A DNA stretch of 53,443 nt, taken from contig JAJDNX010000101.1 in NCBI GenBank assembly GCA_022340485.1, positions 1 through 53,443 of the forward strand, in the 5' to 3' direction. The translations under genes were made by a program, and so were the position numbers. Positions 39,174 to 49,418 of this stretch are shown here, piece after piece (position 1 is the stretch's first letter; every line of letters starts with the position of its first letter). The notes under the pieces were generated by a model. It had not been told where the DNA came from. It ran no database searches and saw nothing but the letters and a program-made list of their open reading frames with translations. The DNA comes from Gammaproteobacteria bacterium (GTDB lineage Bacteria; Pseudomonadota; Gammaproteobacteria; UBA9214).

Positions 39174-41336
39174 TCAACGGTGTTCAAACACGACTACACT
39201 GCGGGGCTGCACCGTGCAGGTGGGAGCTGACTGCAACGGCTGATCAGCGGGCCTGAGTATATCCCGCGGGCATGCCCTGGCGGTATCAATGGCCAGGTAC
39301 CAGTTGCCCTCGGCAACCGGTGGCAAGGGCATGACCAGCTGTTTCGGCTGCATATTCATAATCACGAACAGGTCTTCCTCCCAGGACTCAACCGCACCCA
39401 GCGTACAGGACAGCACCCGCAGATTGTGATCTTCCCATGATGGCTGGTTGAAGCGTTCACCATGCCAGGTGATATCCGGGAACAAGTGGCCTTCGCGTTC
39501 CAGCCCGTTCAGAAAGCGCGTATGCATGAGACAGGCATGACGCTTGCGAAAGGCAATCATGCGCTGTGTAAAACGCAGCATGTCCCTGTTTTTCTCCAGC
39601 AGTGTCCAGTCAAACCAGCCGAGCTCATTGTCCTGGCACCAGACATTGTTATTGCCATGCTGGGTTCGCAGCACCTCGTCACCGGCATTGATCATGGGTA
39701 CTCCCTGGCTGAGCAACAGGATCGCCATGAAATTCTTGGCCTGCCTGCGACGCAACTCAACGATATCGCGTTCCCCGGTTTCGCCCTCGGCGCCACAGTT
39801 CCAACTGAGGTTGTGGTTGTTGCCATCGCGATTCTGCTCGCCGTTGCCCTCATTGTGCTTTTCGTTATAGCTCACCAGGTCAAGCAGGGTGAAACCATCA
39901 TGGCAACTGATGAAGTTGATGCTGTTGAGCGGTAGCCGGTCATCATCCTGGTAGAGATCACTGCTGCCACTGAAACGCCGTGCCAGTTCGCTGTGCATGC
40001 CCTTGTCGCCGCGCACAAAGCTGCGCACCACATCCCGGTAGCGCCCGTTCCATTCAGCCCAGCGAAACCCGGGAAAATCACCGACCTGGTAAAGGCCTGC
40101 CGCATCCCAGGCCTCGGCAATGATGCGGGTTTCACTGAGCACATTGGAAAATTCGATATTCCACAGCACCGGTGCATGGTACAGCGGCTGGCCATTCTCG
40201 CCGCGTGACAGCACGCTCGCCAGGTCAAAGCGGAAACCATCGACATGCATCTCGCGCACCCAGTACTCGAGACACTCCAGTATAAACCTTGCCACCAGCG
40301 GATGATTACAGTTGAAGGTGTTGCCACAACCGGTGTAATCACGGTAGATGGCGCGATCCTGTGGATCCAGGTGGTAGAAGGTTTCGTTGCCGATGCCCTT
40401 GAAATTGATGACCGGCCCACCGGCCCCGCCCTCGGCCGTATGATTGAAGACCACGTCGAGAATGACACCGATGCCAGCCTGATGCAGTGCCTTCACCATG
40501 TCCCGGAACTCGTGGACATGGGCACCGGCATGTGGCGAGACACAATACCCGGGGTGTGGGCTGAAATAACTGTGGGTGCTGTAGCCCCAGTAATTGTGAA
40601 GACCCAGCTCCGCCACCCCCGCGGGTACATCCTGTTCATCAAAGGCCATGACCGGCAGCAACTCGACATGTGTCACGCCCAGCTCCATCAGGTAGGGAAT
40701 CTTCTCGATGACGCCGAGGAAGGTCCCCGGCCGGCGGGCACCGGAACTCGGATGCCGGGTAAAGCCACCGACATGCATTTCGTAGATGATCGTTTTCTCC
40801 GGGCGGATACAACCGAGTGGTTCATCCTCTTCCCAGTCATACTCAGCGGATTCCACCACAGCACGCATGGAAGTCGCCATGTTGCTGCCAGGTGCCTCTG
40901 CAGCGGCGCGTTGCCACAGCGTATCGGTCACCCCCCGCGCCCAGGGATCCAGCAGCACCTTCTCGCGATCGAAACGGAACCCGGACTGATGCACATCTTC
41001 CGGTCCGTCGATGCGCCACGCATAGTGGACACCTGCCGGCAGGTCGACCACCAGCACACTCCAGAAAAAAAACATCCGCTGCAGCCGCGAATCCAGGGGA
41101 ATAATCTGAAAGGGCGCGACGCTATCCGCCGCCGCAAACAGCAGCAACTCCACATGCGCGGCATGCCGGCTGTAGATAGAGAAATTGACACCACCGTCTA
41201 CCACGGTGGCGCCCGCCGGATAGCGGTTGCCGGGACGGGTCTGGTAACTCCTGGTGGCGTTGTCAGTCAATGGTACGGTTCCGCGGCGATAATTCCGGTG
41301 TTGTCGCAGCAGAAAGGTCGCTGAAAAGATCGGCAC
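39174..41336 (-). CDS. glgX: Glycogen debranching enzyme GlgX-type (GH13)
   Basis: RPGNRYPAGATVVDGGVNFSIYSRHA; LGVTHVELLPVMAFDE; VHEFRDMVKALHQAGIGVILDVVFNHTAEG; HVDGFRFDLASVL; likely start TTG 41270. Confidence 0.93.
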   Translation of the reverse strand: MPIFSATFLLRQHRNYRRGTVPLTDNATRSYQTRPGNRYPAGATVVDGGVNFSIYSRHAAHVELLLFAAADSVAPFQIIPLDSRLQRMFFFWSVLVVDLPAGVHYAWRIDGPEDVHQSGFRFDREKVLLDPWARGVTDTLWQRAAAEAPGSNMATSMRAVVESAEYDWEEDEPLGCIRPEKTIIYEMHVGGFTRHPSSGARRPGTFLGVIEKIPYLMELGVTHVELLPVMAFDEQDVPAGVAELGLHNYWGYSTHSYFSPHPGYCVSPHAGAHVHEFRDMVKALHQAGIGVILDVVFNHTAEGGAGGPVINFKGIGNETFYHLDPQDRAIYRDYTGCGNTFNCNHPLVARFILECLEYWVREMHVDGFRFDLASVLSRGENGQPLYHAPVLWNIEFSNVLSETRIIAEAWDAAGLYQVGDFPGFRWAEWNGRYRDVVRSFVRGDKGMHSELARRFSGSSDLYQDDDRLPLNSINFISCHDGFTLLDLVSYNEKHNEGNGEQNRDGNNHNLSWNCGAEGETGERDIVELRRRQAKNFMAILLLSQGVPMINAGDEVLRTQHGNNNVWCQDNELGWFDWTLLEKNRDMLRFTQRMIAFRKRHACLMHTRFLNGLEREGHLFPDITWHGERFNQPSWEDHNLRVLSCTLGAVESWEEDLFVIMNMQPKQLVMPLPPVAEGNWYLAIDTARACPRDILRPADQPLQSAPTCTVQPRSVVVFEHR

Positions 41337-41555
41337 TCCCCGCTGGCTGCAGTGGTCTCCTGGTCAAGGGACTTGCCTGCTGTTCGATTACAAGCCACAG
41401 TTTATCAAAGCCCCCGCTAAAAAGTCCCACACCCTCTATGTGCCGCCCGCTTGCCCCATCACGGTGCAGTCCATGCCCCCCCGATGGCAGGGTAATAAAA
41501 ACGTCACATTTACCTACTTTTACTTGAACAGGCAGCAGAGTAAACTTGCGCCGCA

Positions 41556-42068
41556 ATGTTGTCTCCATCGACAAACCTGCCCCTGCAATTCCTCAACCTC
41601 TGGTTGACGCTGCTGCTGATCTGGCTGATTGCCAACGGCACACTGGCCACCGACACCGTACTCGTCGGGGTTTTGGTCACCGCAGCCATCGCGCTGGCAT
41701 TCGCCGCCTTTGCGCGTGTCTACAGCGTGATCCGCTGGTCGCCACGGGTGATCTACAATTACCTGCTCTACCTGGGCGTATTTCTCCACGAACTGGTGAA
41801 GGCCAATCTCAACGTAATGGGCTACGTGTTCAGCAGGCACATCGATATTCACCCCGGCATCGTCGAGATCAAGACCCACCTGCAGTCGCCCATCGGCCGC
41901 CTCGCCCTGGCCAATTCCATCACCCTGACACCGGGTACCCTGGTTGTGGACATGCAGGGCGATTCGCTGTTCATCCACTGGATCAACGTTACCGAGACGG
42001 ATCCGGTTGCGGCCACGCAGGTGATTGCCGGACGCTTCGAGAAATACCTGAAGGTGATCTATGGCTGA
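41556..42068 (+). CDS. MnhE/MbhA-like subunit of complex I-like membrane complex
   Basis: LALANSITLTPGTLVVDMQGDSLFIHWI; first gene of second Mrp-type operon. Confidence 0.87.
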   Translation: MLSPSTNLPLQFLNLWLTLLLIWLIANGTLATDTVLVGVLVTAAIALAFAAFARVYSVIRWSPRVIYNYLLYLGVFLHELVKANLNVMGYVFSRHIDIHPGIVEIKTHLQSPIGRLALANSITLTPGTLVVDMQGDSLFIHWINVTETDPVAATQVIAGRFEKYLKVIYG

Positions 42069-42321
42069 GATTGCACTGACCACTGCCCTGGTGCTGATCT
42101 TCTTCAGCATCGTGTTCGGCATCATCCGACTGGTCATCGGACCCGACACGGTCGACCGCGTGGTCGCCATCGACCTGCTGACCATTGTCGCCATCGCGGT
42201 AATCGCGCTGCTGGCACATATTGGCAACCGTTATATCTACCTCGACGTGGCCCTGGTCTACGGCCTGCTGAGTTTCCTCGGTGTGCTCGCCGTTGCCCGT
42301 TTTCTTGAAAAAGGCATCTAG
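42061..42321 (+). CDS. MnhF/MbhB-like subunit
   Basis: RLVIGPDTVDRVVAIDLLTIVAIAVIALL...IYLDVALVYGLLSFLG. Confidence 0.87.
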   Translation: MAEIALTTALVLIFFSIVFGIIRLVIGPDTVDRVVAIDLLTIVAIAVIALLAHIGNRYIYLDVALVYGLLSFLGVLAVARFLEKGI

Positions 42322-42342
42322 TCGCAAGGTAATCCACTACTT

Positions 42343-42582
42343 ATGATTGCACTACTGACACTGCTGCTATGTGGCGGCATCCTTATCAGCGGCCTGCTCG
42401 CCGTGCTGCTCGACAACCTGGTCAGCGCCGTGATCAGCGCCGGTCTCGCCAGCCTGTTCGCGGCCGTGGTCTATGTGGTGCTGGCGGCACCCGACGTCGC
42501 CATGACCGAGGCCTCGATCGGCTCGGGTCTGTCGACCATGATTTTCCTGTATGCCATTCGCAAGACACGCGGCAAGGACTGA
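42343..42582 (+). CDS. DUF4040/MbhD-like subunit
   Basis: LLDNLVSAVISAGLASLFAAVVYVVLAAPDVAMTEASIGSGLSTMIFL. Confidence 0.87.
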   Translation: MIALLTLLLCGGILISGLLAVLLDNLVSAVISAGLASLFAAVVYVVLAAPDVAMTEASIGSGLSTMIFLYAIRKTRGKD

Positions 42583-42585
42583 GCC

Positions 42586-42930
42586 ATGGGTGAGTTGATC
42601 GGCAGTCTGTTCCTGCTGGGTGGTGCGATCTTTCTGTTCTCGGCCGGCCTTGGTGTACTGCGCATGCCGGACACCTATAACCGTATCCAGACCGGGACCA
42701 AGGCGACTACCCTGGGCACCATCCTGATCCTGGTCGGGCTGGCCTTCCTGCACCCGGCCTGGGCCCTCAAACTGATTATTCTGATCTTCTTCGTGATGCT
42801 TACCAACCCGGTGTCCTCCCACGCACTGGCACGCGCTGCCCATGCGATTGGCACGGCGGAGACCGAGTCCACCGTGATCGACCAGCTGGAAACACCCGCG
42901 AACGAGGATACCCGGGAGCAAGTGGAATGA
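42586..42930 (+). CDS. MnhG/MbhC-like subunit
   Basis: GGAIFLFSAGLGVLRMPDTYNRIQTGTKATTLGTILILVG. Confidence 0.88.
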   Translation: MGELIGSLFLLGGAIFLFSAGLGVLRMPDTYNRIQTGTKATTLGTILILVGLAFLHPAWALKLIILIFFVMLTNPVSSHALARAAHAIGTAETESTVIDQLETPANEDTREQVE

Positions 42931-42961
42931 ACCGCGCAACACGGCAGGCCCTGCCAGGGAA

Positions 42962-43711
42962 ATGGGCCATATGATCAAGCGCATTGTCATCCTGCTGGTG
43001 CTGCTCATGCTGGCCTTCATCTTTGTCAACCTCGCTGCCAGCTACAGCGAGCAGACATCGCTGTCGGCACTGGGCCACTACTACGTCGAGCAGGGGCCGT
43101 CGGAACTTGGCGCTGCCAACCTGGTGACGGCTGTGGTAGTTACCTACCGTGGCCTGGATACCCTCGGCGAGGTCACGGTACTGTTCATCTCCGCCGCCGG
43201 TGTCGGTCTGCTGTTGCGCCGCACCCGGCGCAAGGATGACCACGAGGACCTCGAACAGGGAGACCGCGCAGAGGAAACGGCCATCGCACGCAAGCCCGCC
43301 AGTGAAATTGTCGAGACAGCGACCGAACTGCTGCTACCGATGGTCATCCTGTTTGGTATCTATGTGTTCCTGAACGGCCACCTGTCCCCCGGTGGCGGCT
43401 TCCAGGGCGGTGCCATTATCGCCTCCGGCACCATGTTCCTGTTGCTGGCCCTGCCCGAGTCACACATCAGCCGCCTGATGATCGCCATCACCGAATCACT
43501 CTCCGGCTTCAGCTATGTCGTCATCGGCGTGCTCGGCGTGATCCTGGCCGGCGGCTTCCTCGACAACCGCATCATCGGCCTCGGCACCTATGGCCATCTC
43601 TTCAGCGCCGGTGCCATACCGCTGATTTATGTGTTTGTCGGCCTCAAGGTAGGTTTTGAGCTCAGCGCAGTACTCGACCGCTTCCGCAAGGAGGACAGCG
43701 GACCGCTATGA
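42962..43711 (+). CDS. MnhB/MbhE-F-like subunit
   Basis: TYRGLDTLGEVTVLFISAAGVGLLL (MbhE-like) plus NGHLSPGGGFQGGAIIASGTMFLLLA (MnhB/MbhF). Confidence 0.87.
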   Translation: MGHMIKRIVILLVLLMLAFIFVNLAASYSEQTSLSALGHYYVEQGPSELGAANLVTAVVVTYRGLDTLGEVTVLFISAAGVGLLLRRTRRKDDHEDLEQGDRAEETAIARKPASEIVETATELLLPMVILFGIYVFLNGHLSPGGGFQGGAIIASGTMFLLLALPESHISRLMIAITESLSGFSYVVIGVLGVILAGGFLDNRIIGLGTYGHLFSAGAIPLIYVFVGLKVGFELSAVLDRFRKEDSGPL

Positions 43712-44088
43712 GTTTCTTTGGCGACCTGCAGATTTCAATGATCGTACTGTGCAGCGGCCTCGGGCTGGTCCTGATCGGCCTGTGGGGCATACTGACACAG
43801 CGCAATCTCATTCGCATGATCATCGGCTTTTCGCTTCTGGATACCGGGATTCACATGGTGATGGTCTCGATTGGTTATGTAACCGGCGGCACCGCACCGA
43901 TCATCAATGACGACGTGCCCATGGCCACAGCGGTTAGCCGCGTCGTTGACCCGGTGCCGTCCGCGCTGGTACTGACCGCAATCGTCATCGGCCTCGGCGT
44001 TACTGCCGTGATGCTGTCTTTCGCGGTACGCATTTTCCGGGCACGCAGGACACTGATGATCGATGAATGCACGGAGTCGAAATGGTAG
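43708..44088 (+). CDS. MnhC/MbhG-like (NuoK-like) subunit
   Basis: DPVPSALVLTAIVIGLGVTAVMLSFAVRI; ATGA overlap. Confidence 0.88.
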   Translation: MSFFGDLQISMIVLCSGLGLVLIGLWGILTQRNLIRMIIGFSLLDTGIHMVMVSIGYVTGGTAPIINDDVPMATAVSRVVDPVPSALVLTAIVIGLGVTAVMLSFAVRIFRARRTLMIDECTESKW

Positions 44089-47000
44089 AAGGCTTCATCA
44101 CCCAGGTACTGCTGCAGCCGCTGGGCATCTATGTTGTCGCGCTGGGTGCAGGCTTCCTGGTTCCACTGTTCGACCGCGCGCACCGCAGCTCGGCCATCCT
44201 GCTGTTCTTCCTGGCCCTTGCCGGCATGGTTGCGATTGCCGGCATCAACCTGCTAGCAATCCTGAACGGCGCCGCCCCGATCCAGATCGAAACTGCAGGT
44301 ATTGCGCCGCCATTTGCCATCAACCTGCGCTTTGGACTGTACGAAGGCGGCTTCGTACTCGCGGTCAACAGCATCGCGCTGCTGGGCGCTCTGCACTGGC
44401 TGCCGTCACTGCGGCAACATGCCTCCGCGCTGTTGCTGTACCTGATCATGGTGATGGGCATCAACGGGATGGTGATGACCCGCGACCTGTTCAACCTGTT
44501 TATCTTTATCGAAATCACCTCGATCGCCACCTATGCCCTGATCGGCATGGAACGCACCGGCTCCGTACTCGCTGCCGGCTTCAAGTACATTATCGCGACC
44601 TCGGTGGCCTCGGCATTCTTCCTGCTGGGGACGATCTTCCTGTATTACCTTACCGGTACACTGAATATCGATGGCATGGTGGCACAACGCGAGCTGATCA
44701 GCGGCCCGATTGGTTTTATCGCGACGCTGTTTTTGCTGACCAGCCTGCTGATCGAACTGAAGCCCTATCCCGCTAATGGCTGGGGACTGGACGTATACGA
44801 AACCGCGCCCGGCGGCATTGCAGCACTGATCTCCGTCGGCGTCTCCGCCGGCGTGTTTTTCGCATTGTTGAAGACGCTGCCGCTGCTGGACAATTACCTG
44901 AGCAGCATCGCCGTGGTCGGCGGTGCCACCTTCCTGCTCTCCAACCTGATTGGCCTGAAACAGGACAATGCCAGACGCCTGCTTGGCTATTCCTCCATTG
45001 GCCAGATGGGGCTGCTGACACTGGCGCTGGCGGCGACGGTACAGCTTGGCATCGAGGCACAATTACCGCTGGTCGCGGGCGGTCTGTTCATCAACCACCT
45101 GCTGGCCAAGGCAGGACTGTTCTGGCTGGCGGATCTGGTCAACCGCAACTCCACCAGGGACTGGTCGGTGCTTGCCGGACGGCCAGGGCGGTTACTGTTG
45201 TTCGGCATCCTGCTGAGCGCACTGGTTGGCCTGCCGCCCTTCCCCGGCTTCTGGGCAAAGTGGGTACTGGTGACGGAACTCGCCGCCGGCGGCCTGTATC
45301 CCTGGATCACCGTGGTGCTGCTGGGCTCGCTGCTGGAGGCCGCCTACCTGTTCCGCTGGTTTACGCAGGCCCTGCAGACGCGGGAATCCGATACACCCGA
45401 CACCATCCGCCTCGAGAGTCTGCTGCCAGTCGCCCTCGCCGCCCTGCTGCTGTTTGCCACCGGCTATGGCATGGCCGTGCAACTCGAGAGTGACACCCTG
45501 ATCATGTTCCTGCCACTGCTGGCCGGTACCGCACTGTGGCTGCTGGACGGCCTGCCGGGCCTTCTCAAGAGCCTGCTGATGCTGGTCGTGGTCGCTGCCG
45601 GCGGTGCCTGGCTGACGCTCGACCTGGAAGGCCTGAACCGCATCTTCGGTTTCATTCTCGTCGGCGGTGGTGTGCTGCTCAGCCTGGCAACCCAGTACCG
45701 CAGCGACGTCCGCAAGGGCTTCTACCCTTTGCTTGGCATCCTGCTGCTATCGCTGGCGACGCTGTTGCGCGCGCATACCAGCCTGGAGTTCTTCTTTAGC
45801 TGGGAGCTCATGACGCTGAGTTCCTACCTGCTGGTGACACTTGGCCGTGGCGGTGCGAAACCGGCGCTGACCTACCTGCTGTTCTCGCTCGCTGCGGCCT
45901 ACTTCATCCTTGCCGGATTCGCCCTGGCCTATGCGGCCAGCGGTAGCCTCGAGCTGGCGGCACTTGGGGATACGGGTAGCTCCATGGGCCTGGTGTTCAG
46001 CCTGCTGGCTGCCGGCTTCGTTATCAAGACCGGTGGCCTCGGCGTGCACATCTGGGTACCGGGTACATACGGGGAGGCAGACGACGACTTCACTGCAGTG
46101 CTCTCCGCCGTGGTCAGCAAGGCCGCCATCTTTGGCCTGCTGCTGGTCGCCGCACAGCTCGGCATACGTTCCGACATCGGCCTCGACCCGGCCTACGTGC
46201 TTGGCTGGATCGGCATGCTCACCGCGACCTTCGGCGCATTGATGGCAGTATTCCAGGAAGACATCAAGAAACTGCTCGCCTACTCCAGCATGGGCCAGCT
46301 CGGCTACATCGTCACCGGAATCGCACTGATGAGCCATCTCGGCTGGGTGGCCGCGCTCTACCTGACGGTAAATCATTTCCTCTTCAAGGGCATCCTGTTC
46401 CTTGCCGTCGCCGGCGTGGTGCTGCGCACCAGCGAGCGCCTGATGTACAAGATGGGCGGGCTGATCAAGAACATGCCGTTCACCTTCGTCGCCACCATGA
46501 TCGCCATCATTGCCATGTCCGGCGTACCCCCACTGACCGGCTTTGGCGGCAAGTGGCTGCTGTTCAATGCCATGATGGAGAAGGGCTGGTACTGGCTGGC
46601 GGCACTGGCCTTCTTCTCCAGCGCGGTGGCCTTCCTTTACATGTACCGGCTGCTGCATACCGTGTTTCTGGGACAGCGCAAGCTGGAACATGCGCAATTG
46701 CGAGAGGCCCCCGCCATTCTGCTGGTACCCCAGTTCCTGCTGATCGGCATCATTATGGTGTTTTCCGCCTATCCAAAACTGCTGCTGGAGCCGCTGTCGA
46801 GCGCAATCAGCCCGTGGCTGGCCGGCAACCTGGTATGGGACGGTCTGTCGCTGCACACCCACCTCGGTTACTGGAATGCCCCCATGATCATGGGTGTTGT
46901 CGCGGGGGTGTGGATGATACCGCTGCTGTTCCTGCTACTGATGTCGCTGACCCTGAAGATCCAGAAGGTCGGGCAGTTCAATATCGTGTTTGCCGCAGAA

Positions 47001-47240
47001 CGCCCGCACCGTCCGGAAGACACGCATTTTGCCTATAACTTTTTCGCGCACTACGACCGCGCCCTCGGCTTCCTGGTGAAGCCGCGAGCGACTGCCTTCT
47101 GGAACAGCATCGTCGAGTGGAGCCATACCCTGGCCGCGTCCTTGCGAATTTTCTATAACGGCAACGGCCAGACCTATGCATTGTTCATCGTGATGTATCT
47201 GGTGGTGTTGTTCCTGGTGAATGGAGGGCTGCAGCTGTGA
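44067..47240 (+). CDS. Tandem fusion of two MrpD/NuoL-M-N-like antiporter subunits (1057 aa)
   Basis: Two antiporter-M modules: NLFIFIEITSIATYALIG/IELKPYPANGWGLDVYETAPGG and FFFSWELMTLSSYLLVTLG/IKTGGLGVHIWVPGTYGEADDDFTAVLSAVVSKAAIF; start 44067 or ATG 44082. Confidence 0.9.
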   Translation: MHGVEMVEGFITQVLLQPLGIYVVALGAGFLVPLFDRAHRSSAILLFFLALAGMVAIAGINLLAILNGAAPIQIETAGIAPPFAINLRFGLYEGGFVLAVNSIALLGALHWLPSLRQHASALLLYLIMVMGINGMVMTRDLFNLFIFIEITSIATYALIGMERTGSVLAAGFKYIIATSVASAFFLLGTIFLYYLTGTLNIDGMVAQRELISGPIGFIATLFLLTSLLIELKPYPANGWGLDVYETAPGGIAALISVGVSAGVFFALLKTLPLLDNYLSSIAVVGGATFLLSNLIGLKQDNARRLLGYSSIGQMGLLTLALAATVQLGIEAQLPLVAGGLFINHLLAKAGLFWLADLVNRNSTRDWSVLAGRPGRLLLFGILLSALVGLPPFPGFWAKWVLVTELAAGGLYPWITVVLLGSLLEAAYLFRWFTQALQTRESDTPDTIRLESLLPVALAALLLFATGYGMAVQLESDTLIMFLPLLAGTALWLLDGLPGLLKSLLMLVVVAAGGAWLTLDLEGLNRIFGFILVGGGVLLSLATQYRSDVRKGFYPLLGILLLSLATLLRAHTSLEFFFSWELMTLSSYLLVTLGRGGAKPALTYLLFSLAAAYFILAGFALAYAASGSLELAALGDTGSSMGLVFSLLAAGFVIKTGGLGVHIWVPGTYGEADDDFTAVLSAVVSKAAIFGLLLVAAQLGIRSDIGLDPAYVLGWIGMLTATFGALMAVFQEDIKKLLAYSSMGQLGYIVTGIALMSHLGWVAALYLTVNHFLFKGILFLAVAGVVLRTSERLMYKMGGLIKNMPFTFVATMIAIIAMSGVPPLTGFGGKWLLFNAMMEKGWYWLAALAFFSSAVAFLYMYRLLHTVFLGQRKLEHAQLREAPAILLVPQFLLIGIIMVFSAYPKLLLEPLSSAISPWLAGNLVWDGLSLHTHLGYWNAPMIMGVVAGVWMIPLLFLLLMSLTLKIQKVGQFNIVFAAERPHRPEDTHFAYNFFAHYDRALGFLVKPRATAFWNSIVEWSHTLAASLRIFYNGNGQTYALFIVMYLVVLFLVNGGLQL

Positions 47241-48163
47241 TTGCGGAATGGTTTGGCAGGGCCGGTAATTTCAGCCTGACGCTGCTGATCGTGACAGTCT
47301 ACGGCCTGCTCGTGGGTGCTTTCATCGAACGCACCATCGCGAAAGTACAGGGTCGCATCGGCATCCCCTACCGGCAGCCATTTATCAACATCCTGAAAAC
47401 CCTGGTCAAGCGCACCGCCGTCAGCCACGGCATCATGTTCTACCTCGGACCGGTATTCCGCATCGCCGGCGGCATTGGCACACTGGCCTTCATCCCGGTG
47501 ATCTACGGCAGCGAAACCTTTGCGAATTTCAGCTACGCCGGCGACCTGTTCCTGGTGATCTACTTTATGTTCTTCGGCCAGCTGGGCATGGCGCTGGGTG
47601 CAGGAGAAAGCGGCCATCCCTACAGTGCCATCGGCATCGCCCGCGGCCTGTCGCAGATGACGGCCTACGAGGTACCATTCGCGCTGGCCGTGATCTCCAT
47701 CGTGATCCAGTACGACACCCTGTCGATCACCGAGATCGTAGCCGCGCAGCAGGGCGGCTGGCAGCACTGGACACTGTTCACCAACTGGGTGGCAACACTG
47801 GCTGCCATGCTCGCCTTCCTCGGCATGACGGGCTATTCGCCGTTTGACATCTTCCTGGCTCCTCAGGAGATCCCGATTGGCCCGCCGACCGAGTTCCACA
47901 GCGCTTACCTGTCACTGCTGCAGACCAACCGTGCCCTGTTCGGAGCAACCAAGCTGGTGTTGTTCATGAACCTGTTTTTCGGCGGTGCCACCGGCTGGAT
48001 CGAATTGATGATCAAGACCCTGGCAATCTACATGGTGGCGGTGGTCGTCGGCGTGGCCTTTCCGCGCTTCCGCGTCGACCAGTCGATCCGTTTCTTCTTC
48101 AAGATCCCGACGCTGATCGGGATAATTTCCATAATTTATGTGCAGATGATGTTCACGTCCTGA
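47237..48163 (+). CDS. NuoH/MbhM-like membrane subunit
   Basis: GAFIERTIAKVQGRIGIPYRQPFINILKTLVKR; AYEVPFALAVISI; PFDIFLAPQEIPIGPPTEFHSAY. Confidence 0.88.
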   Translation: MIAEWFGRAGNFSLTLLIVTVYGLLVGAFIERTIAKVQGRIGIPYRQPFINILKTLVKRTAVSHGIMFYLGPVFRIAGGIGTLAFIPVIYGSETFANFSYAGDLFLVIYFMFFGQLGMALGAGESGHPYSAIGIARGLSQMTAYEVPFALAVISIVIQYDTLSITEIVAAQQGGWQHWTLFTNWVATLAAMLAFLGMTGYSPFDIFLAPQEIPIGPPTEFHSAYLSLLQTNRALFGATKLVLFMNLFFGGATGWIELMIKTLAIYMVAVVVGVAFPRFRVDQSIRFFFKIPTLIGIISIIYVQMMFTS

Positions 48164-48206
48164 GCAGTACAATCAGACTGTCAAGCCGTAGTGTGAGGCA
48201 CTTACG

Positions 48207-48839
48207 ATGAAAAAGACTCCGAGCACCCTTAGCACGCTGGAAAATGCGGGACTCTCGGCCGAGGATCAGCTGCTGTTCTCCAATGCGCGGCCCAGGCCCT
48301 ACGAGCCCTATCCGATCAAGGCGATAGAGGATTTCGCCAACTGGGCACGCGCCAACTCGCTGTGGATCCTGGCCTTTGGCACCGGCTGCTGTTCGATCGA
48401 GCTGCGCCCGCTGATGACGGCGCGTTTCGACGCCAGCCGCTTTGGCGTCGCCGGCCGGCCTACCCCGCGGCAGTCATCGGTATTCATCATTGGCGGCTAC
48501 GTCTCGGTCAAAACACTGAAGCGCATTGTGCGCAGCTATGAGCAGATGCAAGGGCCGAAATTCATTATCGCGCTCGGCAGCTGCCCGGCGAATGGCGGCA
48601 TGTACTTCGACAGCTACAACACCATCAACCAGTTCGATCTGTACCTGCCGGTGGACCTGTACGTCACCGGTTGCATGCCGCGGCCGGAGGCACTGCTCGG
48701 TGCGATCCTGGAACTGCAGGATGACATCAAGGCGGGCAAGTGTGACGGCGCCAACCGCTATATCGAACACTTCGACGAGTACAAGGCCAACCAGAAGAAG
48801 GTCATCAAGGACTGGAACATGCCGGACTACAACTGGTAA
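48207..48839 (+). CDS. NuoB/MbhJ-like subunit with four N2-cluster Cys (tandem CC)
   Basis: FGTGCCSIELRPLMTARFDASRFGVAGRPTPRQSSVFIIGG; ALGSCPANGG; VTGCMPRPEALL. Confidence 0.92.
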   Translation: MKKTPSTLSTLENAGLSAEDQLLFSNARPRPYEPYPIKAIEDFANWARANSLWILAFGTGCCSIELRPLMTARFDASRFGVAGRPTPRQSSVFIIGGYVSVKTLKRIVRSYEQMQGPKFIIALGSCPANGGMYFDSYNTINQFDLYLPVDLYVTGCMPRPEALLGAILELQDDIKAGKCDGANRYIEHFDEYKANQKKVIKDWNMPDYNW

Positions 48840-48872
48840 CCCCATGACAGACGATCGAACCAAGGAAATAGA

Positions 48873-49418
48873 ATGATGAGTGAACTGCTGGACAGACTGG
48901 TGCGTGATTTCGGTGTCACGGACATCACCGAGCGCCCTCCGGCAATCACCACCCTGAAAGTGAGCAAGGAAAACGGCGAGCGGCTGATCCGCGAACTGCG
49001 CGACCGCGAGGGCTTCACCCACCTCAACTTCATCGCCTGCACCGACTGGATCGAGGATGGTATTTTCAGGCTGATCTATATGCTGCACAACTACGACAGC
49101 AAACAGAACCTCGGCGTACACATCGATATCAAGCGCGACCATGCCGAGATGACCTCCATCCATACGCTGTGGGCGCAAGCCTGGACCTACCAGCGTGAGT
49201 TGCGCGAGATGTATGGCATCCACTTTCCCGGAAGTCCGCGGCTCGAGGAGGATTTCTGCCTCGAAGGCTGGGACGCCATGCCGCCAATGCGGCGTGATTT
49301 CGATACTGCGAAATACAGCGCGGAACGCTTTGGCCACCGCGAGGGCCGCGTCAGCCTGGTGCCGCGCGATCACATGAAGGTACAGCTCTACCCGAACCGC
49401 GGAGGGGATGAATCATGA
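48873..49418 (+). CDS. NuoC/MbhK-like subunit
   Basis: LNFIACTDWIEDGIFRLIYMLHNY; SIHTLWAQAWTYQRELREMYGIHFPGSP. Confidence 0.88.
   Translation: MMSELLDRLVRDFGVTDITERPPAITTLKVSKENGERLIRELRDREGFTHLNFIACTDWIEDGIFRLIYMLHNYDSKQNLGVHIDIKRDHAEMTSIHTLWAQAWTYQRELREMYGIHFPGSPRLEEDFCLEGWDAMPPMRRDFDTAKYSAERFGHREGRVSLVPRDHMKVQLYPNRGGDES

Noticed and set aside
41546-42079. 177-aa ORF overlapping the MnhE-like gene in another frame
   Set aside because: Low-complexity Arg/Pro-rich translation typical of a shadow frame; the 41556-42068 frame matches MnhE.
45747-46862. 371-aa minus-strand ORF antisense to the double antiporter gene
   Set aside because: Gln/His/Gly-rich antisense shadow of a TM-coding sequence; no domain recognised.
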